Notes under the pieces: generated by a model
What the model saw: the letters and a program-made list of their open reading frames with translations, nothing else
Told to the model about the DNA's origin: nothing
Databases searched by the model: none
Shown here: positions 6,341 to 12,259 of the stretch, in pieces
Layout: every line of letters starts with the position of its first letter
How positions within the stretch are numbered: position 1 is the stretch's first letter
Assembly (NCBI RefSeq): GCF_001545155.1
Contig: NZ_CP014226.1
Span: forward strand, 963,778 to 976,036
Length of the DNA: 12,259 bases
From: Halomonas chromatireducens
GTDB lineage: Bacteria; Pseudomonadota; Gammaproteobacteria; Pseudomonadales; Halomonadaceae
Direction: 5' to 3'
Translations under genes and position numbers: made by a program

Positions 6341-7917
6341 CCCGCCTGCTCCAGATCGCTGAGATGCAGGCGGGAAGGCCGTGGGTGCCGGGCTGGTTGT
6401 GGACAGTCGGGATTGAAGTGCAGGCCGCGAGACTCGCGGCGGTTTCTGGCAGCGTTCACGCTCATTCTGGCCAGCCTCAGCGCATGCCACAGGCTGGCAA
6501 GAGGCGCGCTCGGTACTGACTCGGCCACCATTTTTCCCACCTCGGCACTCAATTCGCCAAGCTCGTGCGCCGCGGCCTCAAGGCCCTGGTCCCGTCGCAC
6601 GATGGCAACGCGATGGGTCATGATATCGCGCATGGTCAAACGCCATCGACGAACCTGCTCGAGATCGACGGTCTGCCGGCCCGGTTGCCACTCCGCCAGC
6701 GGCGCCTCTAGCGGTGGTGGAGTTTCAGCCAGGCATGCCGCGCAGCTGCGAGCGAATACCAGGCACTCCAGCAGTGAATTGCTGGCCATGCGATTGGCGC
6801 CATGCAACCCGGTGCATGCTGCTTCACCGATGGCGTAGAGGTGCGGGACGGTAGAGGCACCATCCAGGTTGGTGGCGATCCCGCCACAGCTATAGTGAGC
6901 GGCAGGCACCACCGGTATCGGCTGTTGAGGAATATCCAGGCCGCGACCAAGGCAATGCGAGTGTATGGTGGGAAAATGGTGGCGTATTGCGTGTTCCCCC
7001 AGGTGGCGTATGTCTAGCCAGACATGGGGGGAGCCGGTGCGCTGCATTTCGGCGTCGATGGCGCGGGCGACGATATCCCGGGGGGCCAGCTCCGCGCGGG
7101 GGTCGAGCGCAGGCATGAAGCGTTCACCTTGCGCATTCAGCAGGTGACCGCCTTCTCCTCTCACCGCCTCGCTGATCAGGAAAGGGCTGCCTTCCGGATC
7201 GTAGAGACAGGTGGGGTGGAACTGCTGGAACTCCAGGTTCATCAATTCGGCGCCAAGTTCGGCGGCCATCAGCATGCCTTCGCCACTGGCGGGGTTGGGG
7301 CTGGTGGTATGCCGATAGAGGCCGCTGGCGCCTCCCGTTGCCAGAATGGTGTCGGCCGCCAGCAGTTCGGTGGCCTCGCCATGGCTAGCCAGACAGCGCG
7401 CGCCGCGGCACTGACCACGGCTATCGGCCAGCAGTCCGATGGCGGTGAGGTCGTCTCGTATCGTGATGTCGGGGTGGGCCAGCGTGTTTGCCATCAAGGT
7501 GTCGAGTACCGCGCGCCCGGTGGCATCCTCGGCATGGATGATGCGTCGCGCCCCATGTCCCCCTTCCCTTGTAAGGTGATAAGGATAGAGAGAGGCGGGA
7601 TCCGGGTCGCGGGTAAAGGGCACGCCAAGGGAAAGCAGCCACTCGATAGCACTTGGTCCCTGTTCGACGGTGAAGCGCACGGCGCCTTCGTCGCACAGGC
7701 CGGCGCCTGCCACCAGGGTGTCGGCAATATGAGCGCTGAAGTCATCCTGGGGAGAAAGCACGGCGGCAATGCCGCCTTGTGCCCAGCGGCTGGCGCTCTG
7801 ATCGTCGCTTGCGGGACGAACCAGGGTGACGCGACGGCTGCCGGCCGCGTGCAAGGCCAGGGTAAGGCCGGCAACGCCACCGCCGACAATCAGTACGTCA
7901 TGTTCGCTACGGGGCAT
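6328..7917 (-). CDS. nadB: L-aspartate oxidase
   Basis: NadB oxidises L-aspartate to iminoaspartate, the first step of de novo NAD synthesis, using non-covalent FAD in the cytoplasm. The 529-residue product (540 in E. coli) opens with the FAD-binding DVLIVGGGVAG (7-17). It has the capping-domain TREGGHGARRIIHAED (116-131, with catalytic Glu118), FQQFHPTCLY around His234, the EAVRGEGG loop (250-257), PAAHYSCGG and GANRMASNSLLECLVF. The C-terminal NAARNRRESRGLHF is typical of the fumarate reductase/NadB superfamily. The frame extends to 8046, but that part runs into tRNA-Leu. ATG 7917 places Met six residues before DVLIVGGG, as the family expects; ATG 7944 is an alternative. Neither has a strong ribosome binding site. 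It converges with sdhE-ygfX, whose clients are paralogues of NadB. Confidence 0.95.
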   Translation of the reverse strand: MPRSEHDVLIVGGGVAGLTLALHAAGSRRVTLVRPASDDQSASRWAQGGIAAVLSPQDDFSAHIADTLVAGAGLCDEGAVRFTVEQGPSAIEWLLSLGVPFTRDPDPASLYPYHLTREGGHGARRIIHAEDATGRAVLDTLMANTLAHPDITIRDDLTAIGLLADSRGQCRGARCLASHGEATELLAADTILATGGASGLYRHTTSPNPASGEGMLMAAELGAELMNLEFQQFHPTCLYDPEGSPFLISEAVRGEGGHLLNAQGERFMPALDPRAELAPRDIVARAIDAEMQRTGSPHVWLDIRHLGEHAIRHHFPTIHSHCLGRGLDIPQQPIPVVPAAHYSCGGIATNLDGASTVPHLYAIGEAACTGLHGANRMASNSLLECLVFARSCAACLAETPPPLEAPLAEWQPGRQTVDLEQVRRWRLTMRDIMTHRVAIVRRDQGLEAAAHELGELSAEVGKMVAESVPSAPLASLWHALRLARMSVNAARNRRESRGLHFNPDCPQPARHPRPSRLHLSDLEQAGKDR

Positions 7918-8005
7918 GCGGGGTCTCGCTGGAACCTGTTGCATCAGCCGAATCGGCTCGTTAACGTCCGATGATACCGGTAGAGGAACGGGATAGCGAA
8001 GAGTC

Positions 8006-8092
8006 TGGTGCCCGGAGCCGGGCTCGAACCGGCACGGTGTTGCCACCGAGAGATTTTAAGTCTCTTGCGTCTACCAATTTCGCCATCCGGGC
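8006..8092 (-). tRNA. tRNA-Leu (anticodon TAA)
   Basis: 87 bases fold as a class II tRNA. The acceptor GCCCGGA pairs with TCCGGGC, followed by an encoded ACCA. The anticodon arm AGAGA-CTTAAAA-TCTCT has TAA at positions 34-36, a long variable arm (CGGTGGCAACACCG) follows, and the T-loop is TTCGAGC. It is the last gene of the tRNA operon. The minus strand beyond it has no T-tailed hairpin before nadB. Confidence 0.97.
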
Positions 8093-8127
8093 GGCACGGG
8101 GTTCGAGCAGACAACTGAAGGGAATAA

Positions 8128-8201
8128 TGGAGGCTGGAGTCGGAATCGAACCGGCGTACACGGAGTTGCAGTCCGCTGCATAACCACTCTGCCATCCAGC
8201 C
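8128..8201 (-). tRNA. tRNA-Cys (anticodon GCA)
   Basis: 74 bases including encoded CCA. The acceptor GGCTGGA pairs with TCCAGCC, followed by discriminator T, the identity base for cysteine. The anticodon arm CGGAC-TGCAAC-TCCG carries GCA, and the T-loop is TTCGATT. It lies 35 bases upstream of tRNA-Leu in the same transcript. Confidence 0.97.
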
Positions 8202-8214
8202 TCAATGAGTCGTA

Positions 8215-8265
8215 TGGAGCGGGAAAGGAGATCGATCGGACCGGCGCACCGGCTCACGACCCTCG
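8215..8265 (-). pseudogene. Decayed tRNA-Gly remnant (3' part)
   Basis: Eighteen consecutive bases at 8215-8232 are identical to the 3' end of the two intact tRNA-Gly genes (acceptor strand, CCA and part of the T arm, minus strand). The match extends to 8235 with one base missing. After about 17 unrelated bases, 8253-8265 again matches the T-arm/variable region at 12 of 13 positions. No complete cloverleaf can be formed. It lies between tRNA-Cys and the first tRNA-Gly in the same orientation. The likeliest origin is a third tandem tRNA-Gly that decayed; an old integration scar is an alternative. Confidence 0.6.
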
Positions 8266-8313
8266 ATACCGCTTCTCTTGGGAACCTTGTTCCAAGGCAT
8301 TACCCGAAGAGAT

Positions 8314-8388
8314 TGGAGCGGGAAAGGAGATTCGAACTCCCGACCCTCGCCTTGGCAAGGCGATGCTCTACCACTGAGCTATTCCCGC
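8314..8388 (-). tRNA. tRNA-Gly (anticodon GCC), second copy in the transcript
   Basis: 75 bases including CCA. The acceptor GCGGGAA pairs with TTCCCGC, with discriminator T. The anticodon arm CGCCT-TGCCA-AGGCG region carries GCC, and the T-loop is TTCGAAT. It is identical base for base to the copy at 8492-8566. The D-loop is one base shorter than in E. coli tRNA-Gly(GCC). Confidence 0.97.
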
Positions 8389-8491
8389 TTATCGGTATTG
8401 CCTGGATACATCAGACTGTATGGCGTCCCATAGGGGGTTCGCCCCGGCTCTCGGGCCGAGCCTTGGCACATTCGAATTTGGAAAAAGAAAC

Positions 8492-8566
8492 TGGAGCGGG
8501 AAAGGAGATTCGAACTCCCGACCCTCGCCTTGGCAAGGCGATGCTCTACCACTGAGCTATTCCCGC
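8492..8566 (-). tRNA. tRNA-Gly (anticodon GCC), first copy in the transcript
   Basis: Identical to the copy at 8314-8388, with a 103-base spacer between the two. Its 5' end lies 15 bases after the -10 box of the operon promoter, so the primary transcript has a very short leader, of about nine bases, for RNase P to remove. Confidence 0.97.
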
Positions 8567-8581
8567 TCGACTCGAGAGCGA

Positions 8582-8609
8582 ATTATACGGATAAGGTCGT
8601 TTCTGTCAA
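8582..8609 (-). promoter_or_regulatory. Perfect sigma-70 promoter of the tRNA operon
   Basis: The minus strand reads TTGACA (8609-8604), 16 bases, then TATAAT (8587-8582): both hexamers match consensus exactly. Transcription should start near 8575, nine bases before the first tRNA-Gly. It lies in the 63-base gap after pgsA and gives the tRNAs, and possibly nadB beyond them, a promoter independent of the gacA-uvrC-pgsA genes. Confidence 0.85.
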
Positions 8610-8629
8610 TCACTTGTTGGCCTTGCCTG

Positions 8630-9178
8630 CTACATGGATCGGCTCAGGTGGGGCCAGGCGGAACGCAGGTAAAGCACCATGGACCAGAGGGTCAGGATGG
8701 CGGCGACGTAGAGCGTGGCAATGCCGAGAAGGGCGAGCTGGGTGCCCGGCGGAAAAGCCAACAGCAGCAGAAGGGCGACCATCTGCAGGGTGGTCTTGAC
8801 CTTGCCCAGCCAGGAGACAGCGACGCTGCCGCGCTTACCCATTTCGGCCATCCACTCCCGCAGCGCCGAGATCACGATCTCGCGACCGATGATCACCAGT
8901 GCCGGCAGCGTCAACCACATGCTGTCGAAGCGTTCGATCAGCAGGGCGAGGGCAACGGCGACCATCAGCTTGTCAGCCACCGGGTCGAGGAAGGCACCGA
9001 AGGGAGTGGCCTGGTCCCAGCGGCGTGCCAGATAGCCATCAAGCCAGTCCGTTACCGCGGCCAGGGCAAAAAGGCCGGCGCCAACCGGCATGCTCCAGGA
9101 GAAGGGTAGATAGAAGAACACCACCAGCAGCGGGATGAAGGCGATTCTAGCCAGCGTCAGGATGTTGGGGATGTTCAT
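8630..9178 (-). CDS. pgsA: CDP-diacylglycerol-glycerol-3-phosphate 3-phosphatidyltransferase
   Basis: PgsA makes phosphatidylglycerophosphate from CDP-diacylglycerol and glycerol 3-phosphate, the committed step to phosphatidylglycerol and cardiolipin, in the inner membrane. The 182-residue product carries the full CDP-alcohol phosphotransferase motif DGx2ARx8Gx3Dx3D: Asp47, Gly48, Ala51, Arg52, Gly61, Asp65 and Asp69, with Asp44 just before. It opens with [12 protein letters not shown] and has about five to six hydrophobic helices. The ATG at 9178 is the only sensible start for this N-terminus, although the nearest AAGGA is about 11 bases away. It follows uvrC by 69 bases and precedes the tRNA operon, the conserved gammaproteobacterial order. 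Confidence 0.97.
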   Translation of the reverse strand: MNIPNILTLARIAFIPLLVVFFYLPFSWSMPVGAGLFALAAVTDWLDGYLARRWDQATPFGAFLDPVADKLMVAVALALLIERFDSMWLTLPALVIIGREIVISALREWMAEMGKRGSVAVSWLGKVKTTLQMVALLLLLAFPPGTQLALLGIATLYVAAILTLWSMVLYLRSAWPHLSRSM

Positions 9179-9247
9179 TGACAGGGGGATCCTTGCCTGA
9201 GGTCAGGGTTACCGAGAAGGCCACCATTCTATCCGCAGTGGGTCCTT

Positions 9248-11062
9248 TCATCCATGCAGCGATCGATGAATCGTGTCTGCGAGGGAGGCGCTGATCCCGG
9301 GGACCCTGGCCAGCTCCTCCCGGCTGGCCTGCTTTACGCCCTGCAAGCCGCCAAAGAACCGCAGCAGTTCCCGTCGGCGCTTGGGGCCGATGCCTTCGAT
9401 ATCTTCCAGTGTGGAGCTGCGTCTTGTCTTGTCGCGCCGGCTGCGATGCCCTGTTATGGCAAACCGATGGGCTTCATCACGGACATTTTGAATAAGGTGC
9501 AGGGCCGGTGAGGTTCCGTCCAGGTCGAGGGTGCGATCGACAGTTTCCACGAACAGGGTTTCCAGGCCGGCACGGCGAGTGTGGCCCTTGGCTACCCCCA
9601 GCAGCAGGATATGCTCGAGTCCCAGCTCGGACAGCACCTCGCGGGCCTGATTCAGCTGGCCCTTGCCGCCATCCACCAGCAGGATATCCGGCGTCACACC
9701 CTCTCCCTCGGCGAGTCTGCGAAAGCGGCGGCTCAGGGCCTGGCGCATGGCGGCATAGTCGTCACCGGCTGCTACGCCGTCGATATTGAAACGCCGGTAG
9801 TCCGATTTGCGTGGCCCATTCTGGTCGAATACCACGCAGGAGGCCACGGTGGCCTCGCCATGGCTGTGGCTGATGTCGAAGCACTCCAGCCGCTGCGGCA
9901 CCTGGGACAGCGCCAGGGCATCACGCAGCGCATCGAAGCGGTGGGTCAGCTGGGCCTGGCTGGCCAATTGGCCAGCCAATTGCTGCTCGGCGTTGGTGCG
10001 AGCGAGTTCGAGCCATTGCTGGCGATGGCCGCGTACGCTGTGTGTCAGGCGAACTCGGCGCTCGGCGCGAGCCGAAAGGCCACTTTCCAGGATATCGGCA
10101 TCGGCAAGCGCCAGGCTGGTGATCACCTCCCGGGGGATTTCCCTGCCCTGGCCGAGATAGTACTGGCTGACGAATTCGGCCAGCAGGTCGGATGTCGCCA
10201 GGCCCAGGCTGTTGCCGGGCTTGTGGTGGCGGGCACCCAGCAGGCGCCCCTGACGCACCGCCAGCACGGAGATGCACAGCGAGTCCTCGCGTTCCGCCAA
10301 GGCGAAGACGTCGGCGTCGCCGCCCCCGGTGTCGACGAACTGGCGCTGCTGGAGCTGGCGTAGATGCTGTACCTGGTCGCGCAGGCGGGCGGCGTCCTCG
10401 AAGGCCAGCTCCCGGCTGGCAGCCTCCATGGCCTCGCTCAGCTCGCCGGTGACTTGTTCACTGCGACCTTCCAGGCACATCACGGCGTGCTCCAGGTCGC
10501 GTCGATAGTCTGCCTCGCTGATATAGCCGACACAGGGGGCGCTGCAGCGTTGGATCTGATACTGCAGGCAGGGTCGGGTGCGGTGCGCGAAGACGCTGTC
10601 CTCGCAGTTGCGAATGCGAAAGATCTTCTGCATCAGCGACAGGCTTTCGCGTACCGCGCCGCTGCTGGGGTAGGGTCCGAGATAGCGGCCGTCCTCGTGG
10701 CGCCGCCTGGCCCGCTTGTACTCAAGCGCCGGGTAGGGGTGGCGGTCGGTGACGAAGACGAAGGGATAGGACTTGTCGTCGCGAAGCAGGATGTTGTAGG
10801 GCGGACGCAGCTCCTTGATCAGGGTCTGCTCAAGCAGTAGCGCCTCGATCTCGCTGCGGGTCACGGTGACCTGAACGTCCGCGATACGACCGACCATGGC
10901 CTGTGTCTTGGCGTTGAGGGTGCCACGAAAGTAACTCGACAAGCGGGCCTTCAGCCGCTTGGCCTTGCCGACGTAGAGGGTTTCGCCTTGCTCGTCGAGC
11001 ATGCGATAGATGCCCGGTGCCTGGGTCAGGTGGGCGAGAAACTGTCGAGAGTCGAAAGTCAT
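9248..11062 (-). CDS. uvrC: Excinuclease ABC subunit C
   Basis: UvrC makes both incisions around a lesion after UvrA and UvrB have located it. The 604-residue product (610 in E. coli) starts with the GIY-YIG nuclease domain for the 3' cut (GIY at 17-19, YVG at 30-32). Four cysteines follow at 153, 165, 173 and 177, the spacing of the iron-sulfur ligands reported for E. coli UvrC. The UVR motif that binds UvrB lies at about 205-238. The C-terminal RNase H-like domain for the 5' cut has Asp396 (FDISHSHGE), Asp464 (LLVDGGKGQLN) and a conserved His532. Two helix-hairpin-helix motifs (GIGPKRRRELL and VPGISASLADTI) close the protein. The ATG at 11062 has no clear ribosome binding site. It lies 48 bases after gacA, its usual partner. 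Confidence 0.97.
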   Translation of the reverse strand: MTFDSRQFLAHLTQAPGIYRMLDEQGETLYVGKAKRLKARLSSYFRGTLNAKTQAMVGRIADVQVTVTRSEIEALLLEQTLIKELRPPYNILLRDDKSYPFVFVTDRHPYPALEYKRARRRHEDGRYLGPYPSSGAVRESLSLMQKIFRIRNCEDSVFAHRTRPCLQYQIQRCSAPCVGYISEADYRRDLEHAVMCLEGRSEQVTGELSEAMEAASRELAFEDAARLRDQVQHLRQLQQRQFVDTGGGDADVFALAEREDSLCISVLAVRQGRLLGARHHKPGNSLGLATSDLLAEFVSQYYLGQGREIPREVITSLALADADILESGLSARAERRVRLTHSVRGHRQQWLELARTNAEQQLAGQLASQAQLTHRFDALRDALALSQVPQRLECFDISHSHGEATVASCVVFDQNGPRKSDYRRFNIDGVAAGDDYAAMRQALSRRFRRLAEGEGVTPDILLVDGGKGQLNQAREVLSELGLEHILLLGVAKGHTRRAGLETLFVETVDRTLDLDGTSPALHLIQNVRDEAHRFAITGHRSRRDKTRRSSTLEDIEGIGPKRRRELLRFFGGLQGVKQASREELARVPGISASLADTIHRSLHG

Positions 11063-11110
11063 CTTGGCACTGGCTGGAGCGTGAGTCCCAAGCTTACCAG
11101 ATCGTTCGAA

Positions 11111-11758
<648 letters not shown>

Positions 11759-11798
11759 GGCTGACGTTCCTCGTCATTGCTGTTGATCACGGAAGCGC

Positions 11799-11827
11799 CC
11801 GTGAAGAGAGCCGTCCGTGAAGAGAGC
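11799..11827. repeat. Two direct 13-base repeats upstream of gacA
   Basis: CCGTGAAGAGAGC occurs at 11799-11811 and again at 11815-11827, an exact direct repeat with a period of 16 bases. It starts 40 bases upstream of the gacA TTG, in the likely leader or promoter zone. It could be a tandem protein-binding site, an RNA element or a chance duplication. The rest of 11759-11930 shows no gene. Confidence 0.7.
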
Positions 11828-11936
11828 GTATGGTCATTAAACCACCAAGCTTGCCACACTCGTTGGCCAAGGGAAATTGACTTGGCGCCGGTACTAAACG
11901 TTACCGTCAACGAGGCGCGAAAACTGACGAGCAAGG

Positions 11937-11965
11937 TTGACGGGGAAAACAGTGGTCGGTATCAT
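11937..11965 (+). promoter_or_regulatory. Sigma-70 promoter of tRNA-Ala
   Basis: TTGACG (11937-11942), 17 bases, then TATCAT (11960-11965). Transcription would start near 11972, about 20 bases before the tRNA. The GC-rich bases after the -10 (CGCCTCG) resemble the discriminator of stable-RNA promoters under stringent control. Confidence 0.7.
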
Positions 11966-11992
11966 TCGCCTCGTTCTTGCGAGAGTACACGT

Positions 11993-12068
11993 GGGGCCTT
12001 AGCTCAGCTGGGAGAGCGCAACACTGGCAGTGTTGAGGTCAGCGGTTCGATCCCGCTAGGCTCCACCA
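11993..12068 (+). tRNA. tRNA-Ala (anticodon GGC)
   Basis: 76 bases including encoded CCA. The acceptor GGGGCCT pairs with AGGCTCC and contains the G3:U70 wobble that marks alanine tRNA, with discriminator A. The anticodon arm CAACA-CTGGCAG-TGTTG has GGC at 34-36, and the T-loop is TTCGATC. It is a single-gene unit with its own promoter and terminator. Confidence 0.98.
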
Positions 12069-12079
12069 TCGAATACTTG

Positions 12080-12116
12080 AAATGCCGCCTGGCGCTCTGC
12101 GCCAGGCGGCATTTTT
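12080..12116 (+). terminator. Strong rho-independent terminator after tRNA-Ala
   Basis: A perfect 16-bp stem (12080-12095 with 12099-12114), GC-rich in its core (GCCGCCTGGCGC), has a 3-base TCT loop and runs into five T (12112-12116). The A run on the left arm would let it work on the other strand as well. It starts 12 bases after the tRNA. Confidence 0.93.
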
Positions 12117-12177
12117 CGTATGCACTTGTCATATCCCAGATATTTCCCACACTCTATACGGACTCACTGGAAAAATT

Positions 12178-12182
12178 GGAGG
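12178..12182 (+). promoter_or_regulatory. Ribosome binding site of the right-end gene
   Basis: GGAGG five bases before the GTG at 12188. This near-perfect site supports the GTG start over any other codon in the short visible frame. Confidence 0.75.
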
Positions 12183-12187
12183 TCCGT

Positions 12188-12259
12188 GTGAGCGATACCG
12201 ATCTGGGGCTCATGGATGCCAGCCAGCTACGAAGTCTCTTCGAATCGCATGACGCTTCC
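12188..12259 (+). CDS. N-terminus of an unidentified protein, cut by the window edge
   Basis: From GTG at 12188, 24 codons are visible, beginning MSDTDLGLMDASQLRSLFES and running off the right edge. The stretch is acidic and probably helical, without signal peptide or membrane character, so a cytoplasmic protein is likely. I do not recognise a family from so little. A GGAGG at ideal spacing supports the start. The gene sits about 70 bases after the tRNA-Ala terminator and so should have its own promoter in 12117-12177, where I see no convincing pair of hexamers. Confidence 0.6.
   Translation, partial: MSDTDLGLMDASQLRSLFESHDAS

Noticed and set aside
7024..7974. A 316-codon open frame on the plus strand opposite nadB
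   Set aside because: It is fully antisense to a clear nadB, has no family similarity or ribosome binding site, and its composition is that of a GC-rich shadow frame.
7918..8046. An N-terminal extension of nadB to 8046
   Set aside because: It would place the start inside tRNA-Leu; the FAD-binding fold begins only after Met 7917.
8314..8566. Tandem tRNA-Gly copies as a possible CRISPR-like or phage repeat array
   Set aside because: The 75-base repeats fold as complete tRNA-Gly genes with CCA and anticodon GCC; they are ordinary duplicate tRNAs.
9581..10363. A 260-codon open frame on the plus strand opposite uvrC
   Set aside because: It is antisense to the conserved UvrB-binding and nuclease regions of uvrC; long antisense frames are expected at this GC content.
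12126..12160. TTGTCA and TATACG as a promoter for the right-end gene
   Set aside because: The spacing is 23 bases, too long for sigma-70, and no better pair lies in between.

Overview
This window is ordinary, gene-dense, GC-rich chromosomal DNA from a gammaproteobacterium. Protein character and gene order fit a Halomonas-type member of the Halomonadaceae best, but that family-level placement is inference. The strongest taxonomic marker is the run gacA/uvrY - uvrC - pgsA - tRNA-Gly/Cys/Leu, a classic gammaproteobacterial order. I see no mobile element, CRISPR array, prophage or defence system, and no convincing undescribed system. The interest lies in junctions, starts and small remnants.

Left end (1-460): about 225 bases of internal hldE sequence on the minus strand stop abruptly at a junction near 220-232. 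They are followed by the plus-strand remainder of a small two-helix membrane protein of unknown function. Next come a PAS-GGDEF diguanylate cyclase (minus, 462-1376) and a cyclopropane-fatty-acid synthase, cfa (minus, 1589-2740). cfa is divergent from pyrF (plus, 2894-3592).

Middle (3600-8050): the minus-strand operon ihfB-lapA-lapB ends 18 bases from the convergent pyrF. IHF-beta bends DNA, while LapA/LapB control LpxC turnover and so lipopolysaccharide synthesis at the inner membrane. Divergent from ihfB is sdhE-ygfX (FAD-insertion factor plus membrane partner), which converges on nadB, an L-aspartate oxidase that is a flavoprotein relative of the SdhE client SdhA.

Right half (8000-12259): on the minus strand, gacA (TTG start), uvrC and pgsA are followed by a tRNA operon Gly(GCC)-Gly(GCC)-Cys(GCA)-Leu(TAA). 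This operon is driven by a perfect-consensus sigma-70 promoter and contains a decayed extra tRNA-Gly fragment. No rho-independent terminator is visible between tRNA-Leu and nadB, so nadB may receive read-through. On the plus strand, tRNA-Ala(GGC) has its own promoter and a strong terminator, and the window ends 24 codons into an unidentified gene.

Non-ATG starts are common here: GTG for pyrF and the right-end gene, TTG for sdhE and gacA.
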